Source of the DNA: Streptomyces sp. NBC_01446
GTDB lineage: Bacteria; Actinomycetota; Actinomycetes; Streptomycetales; Streptomycetaceae
Direction: 5' to 3'
Assembly: GCF_026340095.1 (NCBI RefSeq)
Contig: NZ_JAPEPO010000001.1
Span: 7,088,501-7,152,500 of the forward strand
DNA: 64,000 nucleotides
How positions within the stretch are numbered: position 1 is the first letter of the stretch; each line of letters opens with the position of its first letter. This document shows positions 51,977 to 60,701 of the stretch, piece by piece. Below the pieces are notes generated by a model, which was not told the DNA's origin, searched no databases, and was given only the letters and a program-made list of their open reading frames with translations. Made by a program: the position numbers and the translations under genes.

Positions 51977-53398
51977 ATGACGCACTCCACCAGCGTCTCG
52001 GACCATCCCGACGAACTGTCCAGCGTTCTGGCCGAGTTCGCAGCAGAAGCCGTGTACGAGAAGCTGCCGCAGCCCGCCGTCGACGGTGCCAAGAAGTCAC
52101 TCCTCGACACGCTCGGCGTGATCCTTGCCGCCAGCGGGACCGAGCCCGCGGCGCGCGCCGCCGTCGACGTCGTCAGGGATGCCAGTGGGCAGCCGCAGGC
52201 GACCGTCCTCGGCCACGGCTTCCGGACGTCGGCGGTCATGGCGGCCTTCGCCAACGGCGCCATGGCACACTGCCTCAACTTCGACGACCAGACGCCGTGG
52301 GGCCAGCACTCCGCCACCTCCATCGTCCCCGCCGCCCTCGCCGTCGTGGAGCGGCAGGGCGGGATTCCTGGCAAGGACCTGATCGCGGCCGTCGCGGTCG
52401 GACAGGACCTCTTCACCCGGCTGCGCAGGCACGTCGGCTGGCGTCAGGACTGGAACCTGTCGTCCGTTATCGGTGTCCTCGCGGCCACCGCCACGGCCGG
52501 ACGGCTACTGAACCTCCCACCCGACCGGCTCGCCCACGCCTTCAGCTTTGGTGCCATCCAGTCCGGCGGCTTCATGGACATGGTGAGCGGTCCCGGTAGT
52601 GAACTCGGCGGCATGTACGCCGGGTTCTCCGCCAAGGGCGGCGTACTCGCCGCCCTCCTCGCGCAGCGGGGGGCCAAGGGCACCGACACCCTCTTCGAGG
52701 GGAAGAACGGCTTCTTCGCCACCTACTTCGGCGGCAGCTACGACCGGGAGAAGATCCTCGAGAACCTCGGTGGCGACTACTACGGAGCCGCCACTCTCTA
52801 CAAGCCATGGGCGGCCGTCGGCACCGCGCACAGCCACATCCACGCGACGCTGGAGGCCATGGCCCGCCACGGCCTGAACAGCGACGACATCCAGGAACTC
52901 CGCGTCTACGCCGGCGACTGCCATGAGGGACTGTGCGCACCACTGGACGCACGGCGGGCGCCCGCCACGCTCATGGACGCCCGATTCAGCCTGCCGTTCC
53001 TGGTGGCGATGGCCGCCGTGCACGGTGACCTGAAGGCAGGCGATCTCACGCAAGCGGCGCTGAAGAACGATCGTGTCCTCGATCTCGCACGCAAGGTCGT
53101 GACCGTGTCCGACCCCGCTCTCGACTGGAAGGACGAACTTCCCAGTGGGCGCGTCGGGATCGTCACCAGGGACGGCCGCCGCCTCGAGCAGAGTGGTGAG
53201 CACACGCCTGGCTCCGCCACCAGGCCGTTGACCTGGACGGACATCAGGGAGAAGTTCGCAAACTGCGCCGCCCTGGCCGCCGTACCGCCGTCGCCGGAGC
53301 AGATCGCCGCGACCCAGCGGGCAGCGGCAGACCTCGAATCAGCCGACGACGCGGCACACCTGATCCGCTCTCTCACCGAAACCCCGAACGGGCACTGA
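51977..53398 (+). CDS. MmgE/PrpD family protein 1
   Basis: 473 aa. MmgE/PrpD fold: N-terminal helical domain with LLDTLGVILAASGTE, FANGAMAHCLNFDDQTPWGQHS with conserved His and Asp, VALGQD-like VAVGQDLFTRL, YKPWAAVGTAHSHI and DARFSLPFLVAMA. Known members are 2-methylcitrate dehydratase, cis-aconitate decarboxylase and iminodisuccinate epimerase, so the reaction is a dehydration, decarboxylation or epimerisation of a carboxylic acid. ATG 51977 has GGAGGAG upstream. It is a close paralog of 60702-62117. Confidence 0.88.
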   Translation: MTHSTSVSDHPDELSSVLAEFAAEAVYEKLPQPAVDGAKKSLLDTLGVILAASGTEPAARAAVDVVRDASGQPQATVLGHGFRTSAVMAAFANGAMAHCLNFDDQTPWGQHSATSIVPAALAVVERQGGIPGKDLIAAVAVGQDLFTRLRRHVGWRQDWNLSSVIGVLAATATAGRLLNLPPDRLAHAFSFGAIQSGGFMDMVSGPGSELGGMYAGFSAKGGVLAALLAQRGAKGTDTLFEGKNGFFATYFGGSYDREKILENLGGDYYGAATLYKPWAAVGTAHSHIHATLEAMARHGLNSDDIQELRVYAGDCHEGLCAPLDARRAPATLMDARFSLPFLVAMAAVHGDLKAGDLTQAALKNDRVLDLARKVVTVSDPALDWKDELPSGRVGIVTRDGRRLEQSGEHTPGSATRPLTWTDIREKFANCAALAAVPPSPEQIAATQRAAADLESADDAAHLIRSLTETPNGH

Positions 53399-53462
53399 GT
53401 CTTCCCGGTAGCCCTTCGCCCCTCGTGAATGTCCTCGACAACAACGAAGTTGGACGGATCTC

Positions 53463-54815
53463 ATGACCACAGGCGACACAACACCCACCCCTCCAGGTGT
53501 CGATGGCCCAGGCGTCATCCGCAAGGTGAAGCGATCCGTCCTGCCGATCGCGTTCCTGCTCTACATGTTCAGCTACATGGACCGCTCCACCATCAGCTAC
53601 GCGGAGCTGACGATGTCGAAGGACCTCGGCATCGGCCTCGCCACCTACGCGGCGGCAGCGTCCGTGTTCTTCATCGTCTACGTGCTCCTGGAAGTACCGA
53701 GCAACATCATCATGGCGAAGGTCGGCGCCCGCGCCTGGCTCTCGCGCATCGCCGTCACCTGGGGCCTCGTAACCCTGCTCACCGGCTTCATCGCCAACAC
53801 GACCCACCTGTACATCGCCCGGGTCGCCCTGGGCATCGCGGAGGCCGGACTCTTCCCGGGCCTCGTTCTCTATCTCACCTACTGGTTCCTGAGCCAGGAC
53901 CGCAGCCGCGCGCTGGCCGGCATGGTGTTCGCTCAGCCTGTCGGACTCATCGTCGGCAGTGTGAGTGCCGGCCTGATCCTGGACCACGTCGACTGGTTCG
54001 GGCTTGCTTCCTGGCGGTGGCTGTTCGTCCTGCAGGGCCTGCCGCCGATCCTCCTGGGCCTGTGGACCTTCTTCCGCATGGCCGACCGCCCGGCCAAGGC
54101 CCGCTGGCTGAGCAGCGCCGAATCCAGCTGGCTCGACAACGAGATCAACGCCGACTACCAGTCCAGGGACGGCGCGGGCGCGGAAGGAGCCAGCCATCCC
54201 GAACTGCGCGCCATCAAGAACCCTAGGGTCCTCCACCTGGCCGTCGTGTCCTTCCTCGGCGGTGTCGGCACCTACGGCATGACCTTCTTTCTCCCGCAGA
54301 TCGTCGCGCAGCTCGACCCCGGATACTCCCCCACCAACATCGGCTTCATCGGGGCCCTGCCCTACGTGTGCGCGGCGCTGGCCATGCTGTTCGTCGCACG
54401 CTTCTCCGACCGCACCGGCCAACGCAAGGCCGCGGTCATCGGCTGCCTGCTCACCGCCGTCGCGGGACTCGTCCTGACCATGGTCTTCCGCAACGTTCCC
54501 GTGCCGGGACTCATCGGCCTGTGCCTGTTCGCCATCGGCATCGTCTCGTACATCCCGCCCTTCTTCGCCCTGGCCACTGAAGTGCTCAGCCGTGCTCAGA
54601 GCGCTGTCGGGTTCGCAGTCATCAACTCGGTGGCCTCCCTCGGCGGGTTCGTCGGGCCGCTGCTCATCGGAAAGGTGGCCAAGGAGGGCAACACCGCGTT
54701 CGGCCTCATCGTGCCGGCAGTGAGCCTGGCCGTCGCCATCGTGCTGATGGTGTGTCTGCGGCGGGGCGGCGCCTCTGTGCATGAGGCTCCCCAGATCTCG
54801 ACGGTGACCGGCTGA
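53463..54815 (+). CDS. MFS transporter, ACS (anion:cation symporter) family
   Basis: 450 aa. LYMFSYMDRSTISYAEL in TM1, EVPSNIIMAKVGARAWLSR, GIAEAGLFPGLVLYLTYWF, and the central loop DNEINADYQ are ACS markers; relatives import tartrate, phthalate, hexuronates or 4-hydroxyphenylacetate. Its stop codon TGA abuts an IS end, with the TGA itself forming the repeat that flanks the element. A fragment of its C-terminal region recurs at 56592-56658. Confidence 0.88.
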   Translation: MTTGDTTPTPPGVDGPGVIRKVKRSVLPIAFLLYMFSYMDRSTISYAELTMSKDLGIGLATYAAAASVFFIVYVLLEVPSNIIMAKVGARAWLSRIAVTWGLVTLLTGFIANTTHLYIARVALGIAEAGLFPGLVLYLTYWFLSQDRSRALAGMVFAQPVGLIVGSVSAGLILDHVDWFGLASWRWLFVLQGLPPILLGLWTFFRMADRPAKARWLSSAESSWLDNEINADYQSRDGAGAEGASHPELRAIKNPRVLHLAVVSFLGGVGTYGMTFFLPQIVAQLDPGYSPTNIGFIGALPYVCAALAMLFVARFSDRTGQRKAAVIGCLLTAVAGLVLTMVFRNVPVPGLIGLCLFAIGIVSYIPPFFALATEVLSRAQSAVGFAVINSVASLGGFVGPLLIGKVAKEGNTAFGLIVPAVSLAVAIVLMVCLRRGGASVHEAPQISTVTG

Positions 54816-55913
54816 GAGGGCGTTTGATCTAGGCGAATTGACCTTTCCGTCCTAGTAAGTACCTCGCCAGGTTGGGGTATTCTCGTCCGTTATGCGCTTG
54901 GCGAGGTTGTCGATCGACGCGACGTGGATCATGGCCTCAGAGCTGGCAGTGAGGGTCTCGTAGTCGCGGGCGAGACGACGGTGCAACATGATCCAACCGA
55001 TACTTCGCTCTACAACCCAGCGTCTTTTCACGACGTGAAATCCGCGAACTCCCGGGTTTCTGTTGACGACTTCGACGTCGATGCCCAGGTTGGCGCCGTG
55101 TTCGATGACGGCATTCTTGAATCCGGTGTCGACCCAGGACTTGGAGATGGTGGGGTAGGTCTTCTTGGCTTGGTCGAGGAGTTGTATCCCGACGGCGTTT
55201 TCGGAGAGGCTCGCGGCGGTGACGGTCACGGCAAGGAGCAGCCCGATCGTGTCGGTGAGGATGCCTCGCTTCCGGCCCACGATCTTCTTGGCGGCATCGG
55301 TTCCTTGGCTGGTCACGGGCACGTTGGTGGAGGTCTTCACACTCTGGGTGTCGATGACGGAGCCGGTCGGTTCGGGCTTGCGCCCCTCCTTCACACGGGC
55401 CAACCCCGTGAGGTCATAGTTGAGCTGGGCGAAGATGCCCTCGTCGCGCCAGGCCGCGTAGTAGAAGTAGACGGTGCCGTAGCTCGGGAAGTCGTGCGGA
55501 ACGTATTTCCAGGGTATTCCGGTGCGGTTTACCTAGAGAATTGCGTTGAACGCGTCGCGGAGGTCGACCATGGCCGGCTTTCCGGTGGGCCTGCGGTCGA
55601 GCCGGGCCTTTCTCCAGGCCGTCAACGTCGGTTCGATTAGGGCCCATCGGGCGTCGGACAGGTCGCTGGGGTACGGCTTCCGTGCGGTCACGGCCCCACG
55701 TGATCAACTGCGGTCCGGAGGGCCGCGTTCCGGCAGCCTGTGGCGTTTCTGGGGTGCTCCTACGTCAGACGGAATCCAGTCATCAGAACCAGACAAGACG
55801 GGCGGCACCGTTCGCAGGGTCCAACGGAGCGTACCGATGGATTCCGGAGATAGACCGCAAACCTGGACCTCCAGCAAAGCCATTTCTCTGGCTAAACCTA
55901 CGTAAACGCCCTC
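54816..55913. mobile_element. IS5-family insertion sequence (inactive)
   Basis: Terminal inverted repeats GAGGGCGTTT (54816-54825) and AAACGCCCTC (55904-55913) flank one transposase gene on the minus strand. TGA occurs on both sides (54813-54815 and 55914-55916), fitting a 3-base target repeat. About 210 bases between the transposase start and the right end have no recognised content, more than usual for IS5. Length about 1.1 kb. Confidence 0.75.
54852..55691 (-). pseudogene. IS5-family transposase with internal stop
   Basis: Frame from GTG 55691 (VTARKPYPSDLSDARWALIEP) is continuous to 54852 apart from one amber codon near 55535: NAIL-TAG-VNRTGIPWKYVPHDFPSYGTVYF, where Tyr is expected (TAC to TAG). 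The DDE residues are in VIDTQSVKTS, WVDTGF and RRWVVERSIGW. Without read-through the product is cut to about 50 residues, so the element is probably immobile. Confidence 0.8.
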
Positions 55914-55916
55914 TGA

Positions 55917-55926
55917 GAGGGCGTTA
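55917..55926 (+). repeat. Extra IS-end-like sequence
   Basis: GAGGGCGTTA directly right of the IS repeats the first 9 bases of its left end. CTGAGAGGGCGTT occurs at both 54812-54824 and 55913-55925. It may be the relic of an earlier insertion or of exchange between IS copies. Confidence 0.45.
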
Positions 55927-56050
55927 AGTCCGCTTTTGGTGGCGGCCTCGTCCGGATTGGGTGAGGAACCCAGCGGGGGAGGCTTCCGCGTCCGGCCGGG
56001 GATCTTCGGATCCACCCAGAAAATTGTTGCCACGATGAAGGAGGGTATTC

Positions 56051-56350
56051 GTGCCGTTCGCAATCAGATTCACCGACCGTGACGGAGTTCGCGAAATGAA
56101 GAAAGCGCTCCGTGCGGAACATCTCGAATACGTCGAATCGAACAGGTCGCGCATTATCGTGAGTGGAGGCACGTTCCCTGACGATGGTGACTTTCCTGTC
56201 GGCGGGATCATCATCCTCGACGTCGACACCAGGGCGGAAGCCGTCGAATACATCGAGAACGATCCGTTCTTCGTGCACGGCATTTTCTCCGAGTATCTCG
56301 TCGAGCGTTTCGTCAAGTTCATATTCGACGGCAAGAGGGCTGCCGGCTAA
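56051..56350 (+). CDS. YciI-like protein
   Basis: 99 aa. The pattern MPFAIRFTDRDGVREMKKALRAEHLEYVE, GIIILDVDTRAEAVEYIENDPFFVHGIFSEY fits the YciI fold (ferredoxin-like, related to muconolactone isomerase). GTG 56051 has GAAGGAGG upstream. It stands alone between the IS and the MFS fragment; 125 bases before it hold no gene. Function unknown. Confidence 0.78.
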   Translation: MPFAIRFTDRDGVREMKKALRAEHLEYVESNRSRIIVSGGTFPDDGDFPVGGIIILDVDTRAEAVEYIENDPFFVHGIFSEYLVERFVKFIFDGKRAAG

Positions 56351-56591
56351 GCATGGTTCCGCTGGCTTCGCTGGTACGGGATCTCCACCTGTGCCAGGAC
56401 GGGCTGGGGCACGCGGCAGAACGGAGCCGCGATTTCTCCGCCGCAAGCGCCGCGTCGTCACAACCGCCTACTCCAACGCCCTCCGCACCGATGGCAGTTG
56501 TGCAGGTCACGCCGAGCGGCTGGGACGAGGGCAGCACAGCGCGGACGCAACAGCACTGGCCCCACCCATCGTGTCGGCTCCCTGATGTCTT

Positions 56592-56658
56592 CGGCTTCGT
56601 CGGGCTGCTGCTCATCGGAAAGGTGGCCAAGGAGGGCAACACCGGCTTCGCCGACTGA
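56592..56658 (+). pseudogene. Fragment of an ACS-family MFS gene
   Basis: GFVGLLLIGKVAKEGNTGFAD then stop. About 55 bases match the gene at 53463-54815 (near 54645-54700) almost base for base. The rest of 56351-56694 shows no other gene I can recognise. It is a remnant of a paralog or a copy left by an IS-linked rearrangement. Confidence 0.75.
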
Positions 56659-56694
56659 CGATTCCGTCCATCCCAACAACCCTAAGGAGTAAGA

Positions 56695-57735
56695 ATGAAG
56701 GGCGCAGTTTTCCTGGGCGACCGCATCGTTGAGCTCAGGGACTTCCCCGACCCGCAGCCCGGCCCCGGTGAGGTCGTCGTCGCCATCAAGGCGTCCGGCA
56801 TGTGTGGCAGCGACCTGCACGTGTACCGAGAACAGGCAGGTCGGGCCACCACGTCCGGGGAACACATCAACGGACACGAGCCGGCCGGAGTTGTCCACGC
56901 CGTGGGCCCTGGTGTGCCATCGGACGCCGCCCGCGTCGGTGACCGTGTCATGGTCCACCACTACATCGGCTGTACGCGGTGCGACCACTGCCGGTCCGGC
57001 TGGCCGCAGATGTGTACCGGGCAGTCGTTCCGCGCCTTCGGCACTCAAGAGCACGGCGGACACGCGCCGTTCATGCGGGTGCCCGCTGCGGCCCTGGTCC
57101 CCCTCGATGACACGCTGAGTTTCGAGGCGGGCGCCGCCATCGGCTGCGGCACCGGCACCGCCTGGGGTGGCCTGGAGCGCCTCGGTGACATCGGCGGCAG
57201 GACGCTCGCCGTGTTCGGCCAGGGCCCGGTCGGACTCTCCGCGACCATGCTCGCCACCGCACGCGGCGCCCGGGTCGTCGCCATCGACCCGGAGCCGGCG
57301 CGGCGCGCCCACGCCCAACGATTCGGAGCGGTCGCCGCGATAGACCCGACGGCCGGCCAAGCCCCGGAGGCGCTACGGGAGTTGACCGGGGGAGACGGTG
57401 TGCCGCTGGTCCTGGAGACCTCGGGCGCCTCATCGGCGATCAGGGACGGAATCGCGGCCCTCGCACCGTGGGGGAAGGTCTGCCTGGTCGGACTCGGCGG
57501 TGAGGCCCGCTTCGGCACGGTCGACGTGCACCGCAGCCAGATGACCCTCATGACCTCCTGGACGATGTCCATCGTGCAGCAGCGCCAGTGCGCCGCCTTC
57601 ATCGCCCGCAACAAGCTCCCGGTCGACGACCTCTTCACCCACCGCTGGCGCCTCGATCAAGTCGTGGAGGCCTACCAGGAGTTCGACCGGCAGGCAGCCG
57701 GAAAGGCAGCCATCGTCTTCGACGACGCCGCGTAG
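56695..57735 (+). CDS. Zinc-dependent alcohol dehydrogenase family protein
   Basis: 346 aa. KASGMCGSDLH and GHEPAGVVHAVG catalytic zinc motifs; HYIGCTRCDHCRSGWPQMC structural zinc with four Cys; LAVFGQGPVGLSATML Rossmann loop. Paralog of 36341-37369. The ATG follows AAGGAGTAAG. First gene of the ADH, MFS, aldehyde dehydrogenase and PrpD unit. Confidence 0.88.
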   Translation: MKGAVFLGDRIVELRDFPDPQPGPGEVVVAIKASGMCGSDLHVYREQAGRATTSGEHINGHEPAGVVHAVGPGVPSDAARVGDRVMVHHYIGCTRCDHCRSGWPQMCTGQSFRAFGTQEHGGHAPFMRVPAAALVPLDDTLSFEAGAAIGCGTGTAWGGLERLGDIGGRTLAVFGQGPVGLSATMLATARGARVVAIDPEPARRAHAQRFGAVAAIDPTAGQAPEALRELTGGDGVPLVLETSGASSAIRDGIAALAPWGKVCLVGLGGEARFGTVDVHRSQMTLMTSWTMSIVQQRQCAAFIARNKLPVDDLFTHRWRLDQVVEAYQEFDRQAAGKAAIVFDDAA

Positions 57736-57774
57736 CAGACACCCCTCTACAGGGCCTCAACGAGGAGAGTCCGC

Positions 57775-59109
57775 ATGACAGACGCAAGCGACCGACGAAG
57801 GATCATCGGTGGGTCCTTCGGCAACTTCGTGGAGCTGTACGACTTCTTCGTCTACGGCTTCTCGGTGCCCATCCTGGCCTCGCACTTCTTCCCAGCAGGT
57901 GACTCCACCTCAGGACTGCTCAGTACGTTCGCGGTCTACGCTGCCGCTTTCCTGATGCGCCCCGTCGGCGGCATCCTCTTCGGCCGGCTCGGCGACCGCC
58001 TCGGCCGGGTCAGGATGATGGTGGTCACCGTGGTGACCATGGGCGCCTGCACCATGGTCATCGGTCTGGTGCCGACCTACGAACACATCGGCATCGCAGC
58101 CACCGTGCTCCTGGTCGCCGCGCGCCTCGGCCAAGGCTTGTCGATGGGCGGAGAGACCAGCGGCGCCTACAGCTTCCTGCTCGAATCGGCGCCCGAGGGC
58201 CGGCGTGCCAGGTGGCTCGGGTACGGCGCCGCCATGGCTTTCGCGCCCGCCGCGATCGTCGGCCTCTTCATCGTGGGCCTGCGCAGTGCCATGGGCGACG
58301 ATGTGTTCCAGGACTGGGGCTGGCGCATCCCCTTCATCCTCGGCGGTCTGCTCGGACTGATCGGAGTCCTACTCCGCGCACGCCTCAGCGACCCCGAGGA
58401 GTTCGTCGAGGCGCGGAAGACGGAACACGTCAAGGACCCGCTGCGGGCCGTCTTCAGGACCCAGCGGCGCACCATGCTCAACGCCGGACTGCTCTCCTCG
58501 GCCAACGGCCTTGTCACCTACGCACTCAACGGCTACCTGTACACGTATCTGCTCACCGTCGTCGGCCTGGACGAGATCCCGGCGCTGCTCGTCACCTCCG
58601 CGGGGATCGCGGGCGGCGCGATCCTGTACCCCGTGACCGGCGCCATGGCCGACCGCTACGGTCGCAAACCGCTGCTCATCGCGGGCACCCTCTGGACAGT
58701 GGCGGGCATCTACCCCGCCTTCGCACTCGCTTCCAGCGGCTCCGTCGCCGCCGCCTGCGGCGCCGCCGCCATCCTGATGATCGGCACGGCGCTCACCACC
58801 ACACCACAATTCGCCGTCCAGACAGAGCTGTTCCCGACGTCGATGCGCTACTCCGGGCATGCGATTGCCACCAACGTCGGCAACGCACTCTTCGGTGGCA
58901 CCGTCGCACTCATCTCGGGAGTGCTGGTGAGTGCGACCGGATCCTCCGTGGCGCCCGCCTTCTACATCATGGGCGTGAGCGTGTTCGCCTTCGTCGTCGT
59001 GCTGTTCACACCAGAGACGAAGGACTTCGACCTCCGGCACTCGCGCGTCAGGGCGCCCGGTGTGTGCCACGAGGACAGCTCGGTAAAGGAGCCGACTCAA
59101 GCTAGCTGA
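57775..59109 (+). CDS. MFS transporter, MHS family
   Basis: 444 aa. GGSFGNFVELYDFFVYGFSVPILASHFFP in TM1, FGRLGDRLGRVRMM, RLGQGLSMGGETSGAYSFLLE, and SDPEEFVEAR central loop identify an MHS symporter. It likely takes up the organic acid used by this unit. It starts 39 bases after the ADH; GAGGAGAG precedes the ATG. It takes the place of the ACS carrier in the parallel unit at 53463. Confidence 0.87.
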   Translation: MTDASDRRRIIGGSFGNFVELYDFFVYGFSVPILASHFFPAGDSTSGLLSTFAVYAAAFLMRPVGGILFGRLGDRLGRVRMMVVTVVTMGACTMVIGLVPTYEHIGIAATVLLVAARLGQGLSMGGETSGAYSFLLESAPEGRRARWLGYGAAMAFAPAAIVGLFIVGLRSAMGDDVFQDWGWRIPFILGGLLGLIGVLLRARLSDPEEFVEARKTEHVKDPLRAVFRTQRRTMLNAGLLSSANGLVTYALNGYLYTYLLTVVGLDEIPALLVTSAGIAGGAILYPVTGAMADRYGRKPLLIAGTLWTVAGIYPAFALASSGSVAAACGAAAILMIGTALTTTPQFAVQTELFPTSMRYSGHAIATNVGNALFGGTVALISGVLVSATGSSVAPAFYIMGVSVFAFVVVLFTPETKDFDLRHSRVRAPGVCHEDSSVKEPTQAS

Positions 59110-59170
59110 CACCACGCTCGGCCCCACCTGATCAGGAACCAACCCCCACACCGCACCATGGAGGAACTCG

Positions 59171-60637
59171 ATGCACCGGCACACCCGCTACGACCGTCTC
59201 TTCATCGGAGGTGAGTGGGTCGAGCCCGCGACCGCAGAGCGGATCGAGGTGATCTCCCCGGTAACGGAGGAGCCGATCGCTTCCATTCCGTCCGGTTCGT
59301 CGGCCGACATGGACCGCGCCGTGGCGGCGGCCCGTGCCGCGTTCGACGGCGGGTGGGCGACCAGCCCGATCGAGGAACGTATCGGCGTCCTGCAGCGGTT
59401 GCGCAATGCGATCGAGGCGAACAGCGAGGAACTGGCCCAGCTGATCACCCAGGAGATGGGCTGCCCGATCACGCAGTCACGCACCATCCAGGTGGTCGCG
59501 CCGCTCGGCGTCATCGACACCTACCTGCGCCTCGCGCGCGACTTCCGCTTTGAAGAGGTGCGGCGGTCCCTCAACGGGGCGGCGGCGCTGGTCACTAGGG
59601 AACCGGTGGGTGTGGTCGCCGCCGTGATCCCGTGGAACATGCCGTTGTCCATCGCAGTCCAGAAGATCGCACCCGCGCTCCTGGCCGGCTGCACCGTGGT
59701 GCTGAAGCCCTCGCCCGAGGCGCCGCTCAGCTCCTACCGTCTCGTCGAGCTGCTCACCGAGGCCGGTCTGCCGCCCGGTGTGGTGAACATGGTCCCCGCC
59801 GACCGCGAGGCCAGCGAATACCTCGTCACCCACATCGACGTGGACAAGGTGTCATTCACCGGATCCTCGGTCGCAGGCCGCCGCATCGCCGCCCTGTGCG
59901 GCCAGGACCTGCGGCGCGTCAGCCTCGAACTGGGCGGCAAATCAGCCGCGTTGATCCTCGACGACGCCGACCTGGACCAGGCCGTCGAGGCGCTGCGCCT
60001 CGGGTCCTTCCGCAACAGCGGGCAGATCTGCACCCTGAAGACACGCATCCTCGTCTCGCCGCGCCGCCACCAGGAACTGCTCGACCGATTCGTGGCCCTG
60101 GTCGAGTCTATGCCGCTCGGCGACCCCGGACGCCCCGAGACCCACATCGGCCCGCTGGTCAGTGCGCGTCAGCGTGGCGTGGTGGAGAAGTACCTGTCGA
60201 TCGCCCGCGACGAGGGGACCAAGGCGGTGATCGGCGGCGGCCGCCCCCAGGATCTTTCTCGGGGCTGGTACGTCGAACCGACGGTGCTCACCGGGGTCGA
60301 GCCGGGCATGCGCATCGCGCAGGAGGAGATCTTCGGCCCGGTCGCCTCGGTCCTCACCTACGCCGACGAGGACGACGCCGTCGCCATCGCCAACCACTCC
60401 ACGTACGGCCTGAGCGGCGCCGTCTTCACCACCGACACCGATCACGGCCTGGACATCGCGCGGCGGATCAGGACCGGCATGGTCGAGCTCAACGGCAACC
60501 CGTCCGGGCCCGGAGCCCCGATGGGCGGCTTCAAGGGGAGCGGTCTCGGCCGGGAGAACGGACCCGAAGGCCTGGCAACGTACACGGAGTTGAAGTCGAT
60601 CGGCCTGCCACAGGACGTGGCGAACCGGCTCGCGTAA
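59171..60637 (+). CDS. Aldehyde dehydrogenase
   Basis: 488 aa. IPWNMPLSIAVQKIAPALLAG, FTGSSVAGRRI, catalytic Glu in LELGGKSAALI and Cys in NSGQICTLKTR, end GGFKGSGLGRENG. It is the fourth of the long-chain-type family members in 31-61 kb. ATG 59171 follows GGAGGAACTCG. It lies 61 bases after the MHS carrier and 64 before PrpD 2. Confidence 0.88.
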   Translation: MHRHTRYDRLFIGGEWVEPATAERIEVISPVTEEPIASIPSGSSADMDRAVAAARAAFDGGWATSPIEERIGVLQRLRNAIEANSEELAQLITQEMGCPITQSRTIQVVAPLGVIDTYLRLARDFRFEEVRRSLNGAAALVTREPVGVVAAVIPWNMPLSIAVQKIAPALLAGCTVVLKPSPEAPLSSYRLVELLTEAGLPPGVVNMVPADREASEYLVTHIDVDKVSFTGSSVAGRRIAALCGQDLRRVSLELGGKSAALILDDADLDQAVEALRLGSFRNSGQICTLKTRILVSPRRHQELLDRFVALVESMPLGDPGRPETHIGPLVSARQRGVVEKYLSIARDEGTKAVIGGGRPQDLSRGWYVEPTVLTGVEPGMRIAQEEIFGPVASVLTYADEDDAVAIANHSTYGLSGAVFTTDTDHGLDIARRIRTGMVELNGNPSGPGAPMGGFKGSGLGRENGPEGLATYTELKSIGLPQDVANRLA

Positions 60638-60701
60638 GGCCCCGACGGTCGCCCGCGTGAACAGCCCTGACGAATGAACCACCCCACACCGAGGTACACA
60701 C

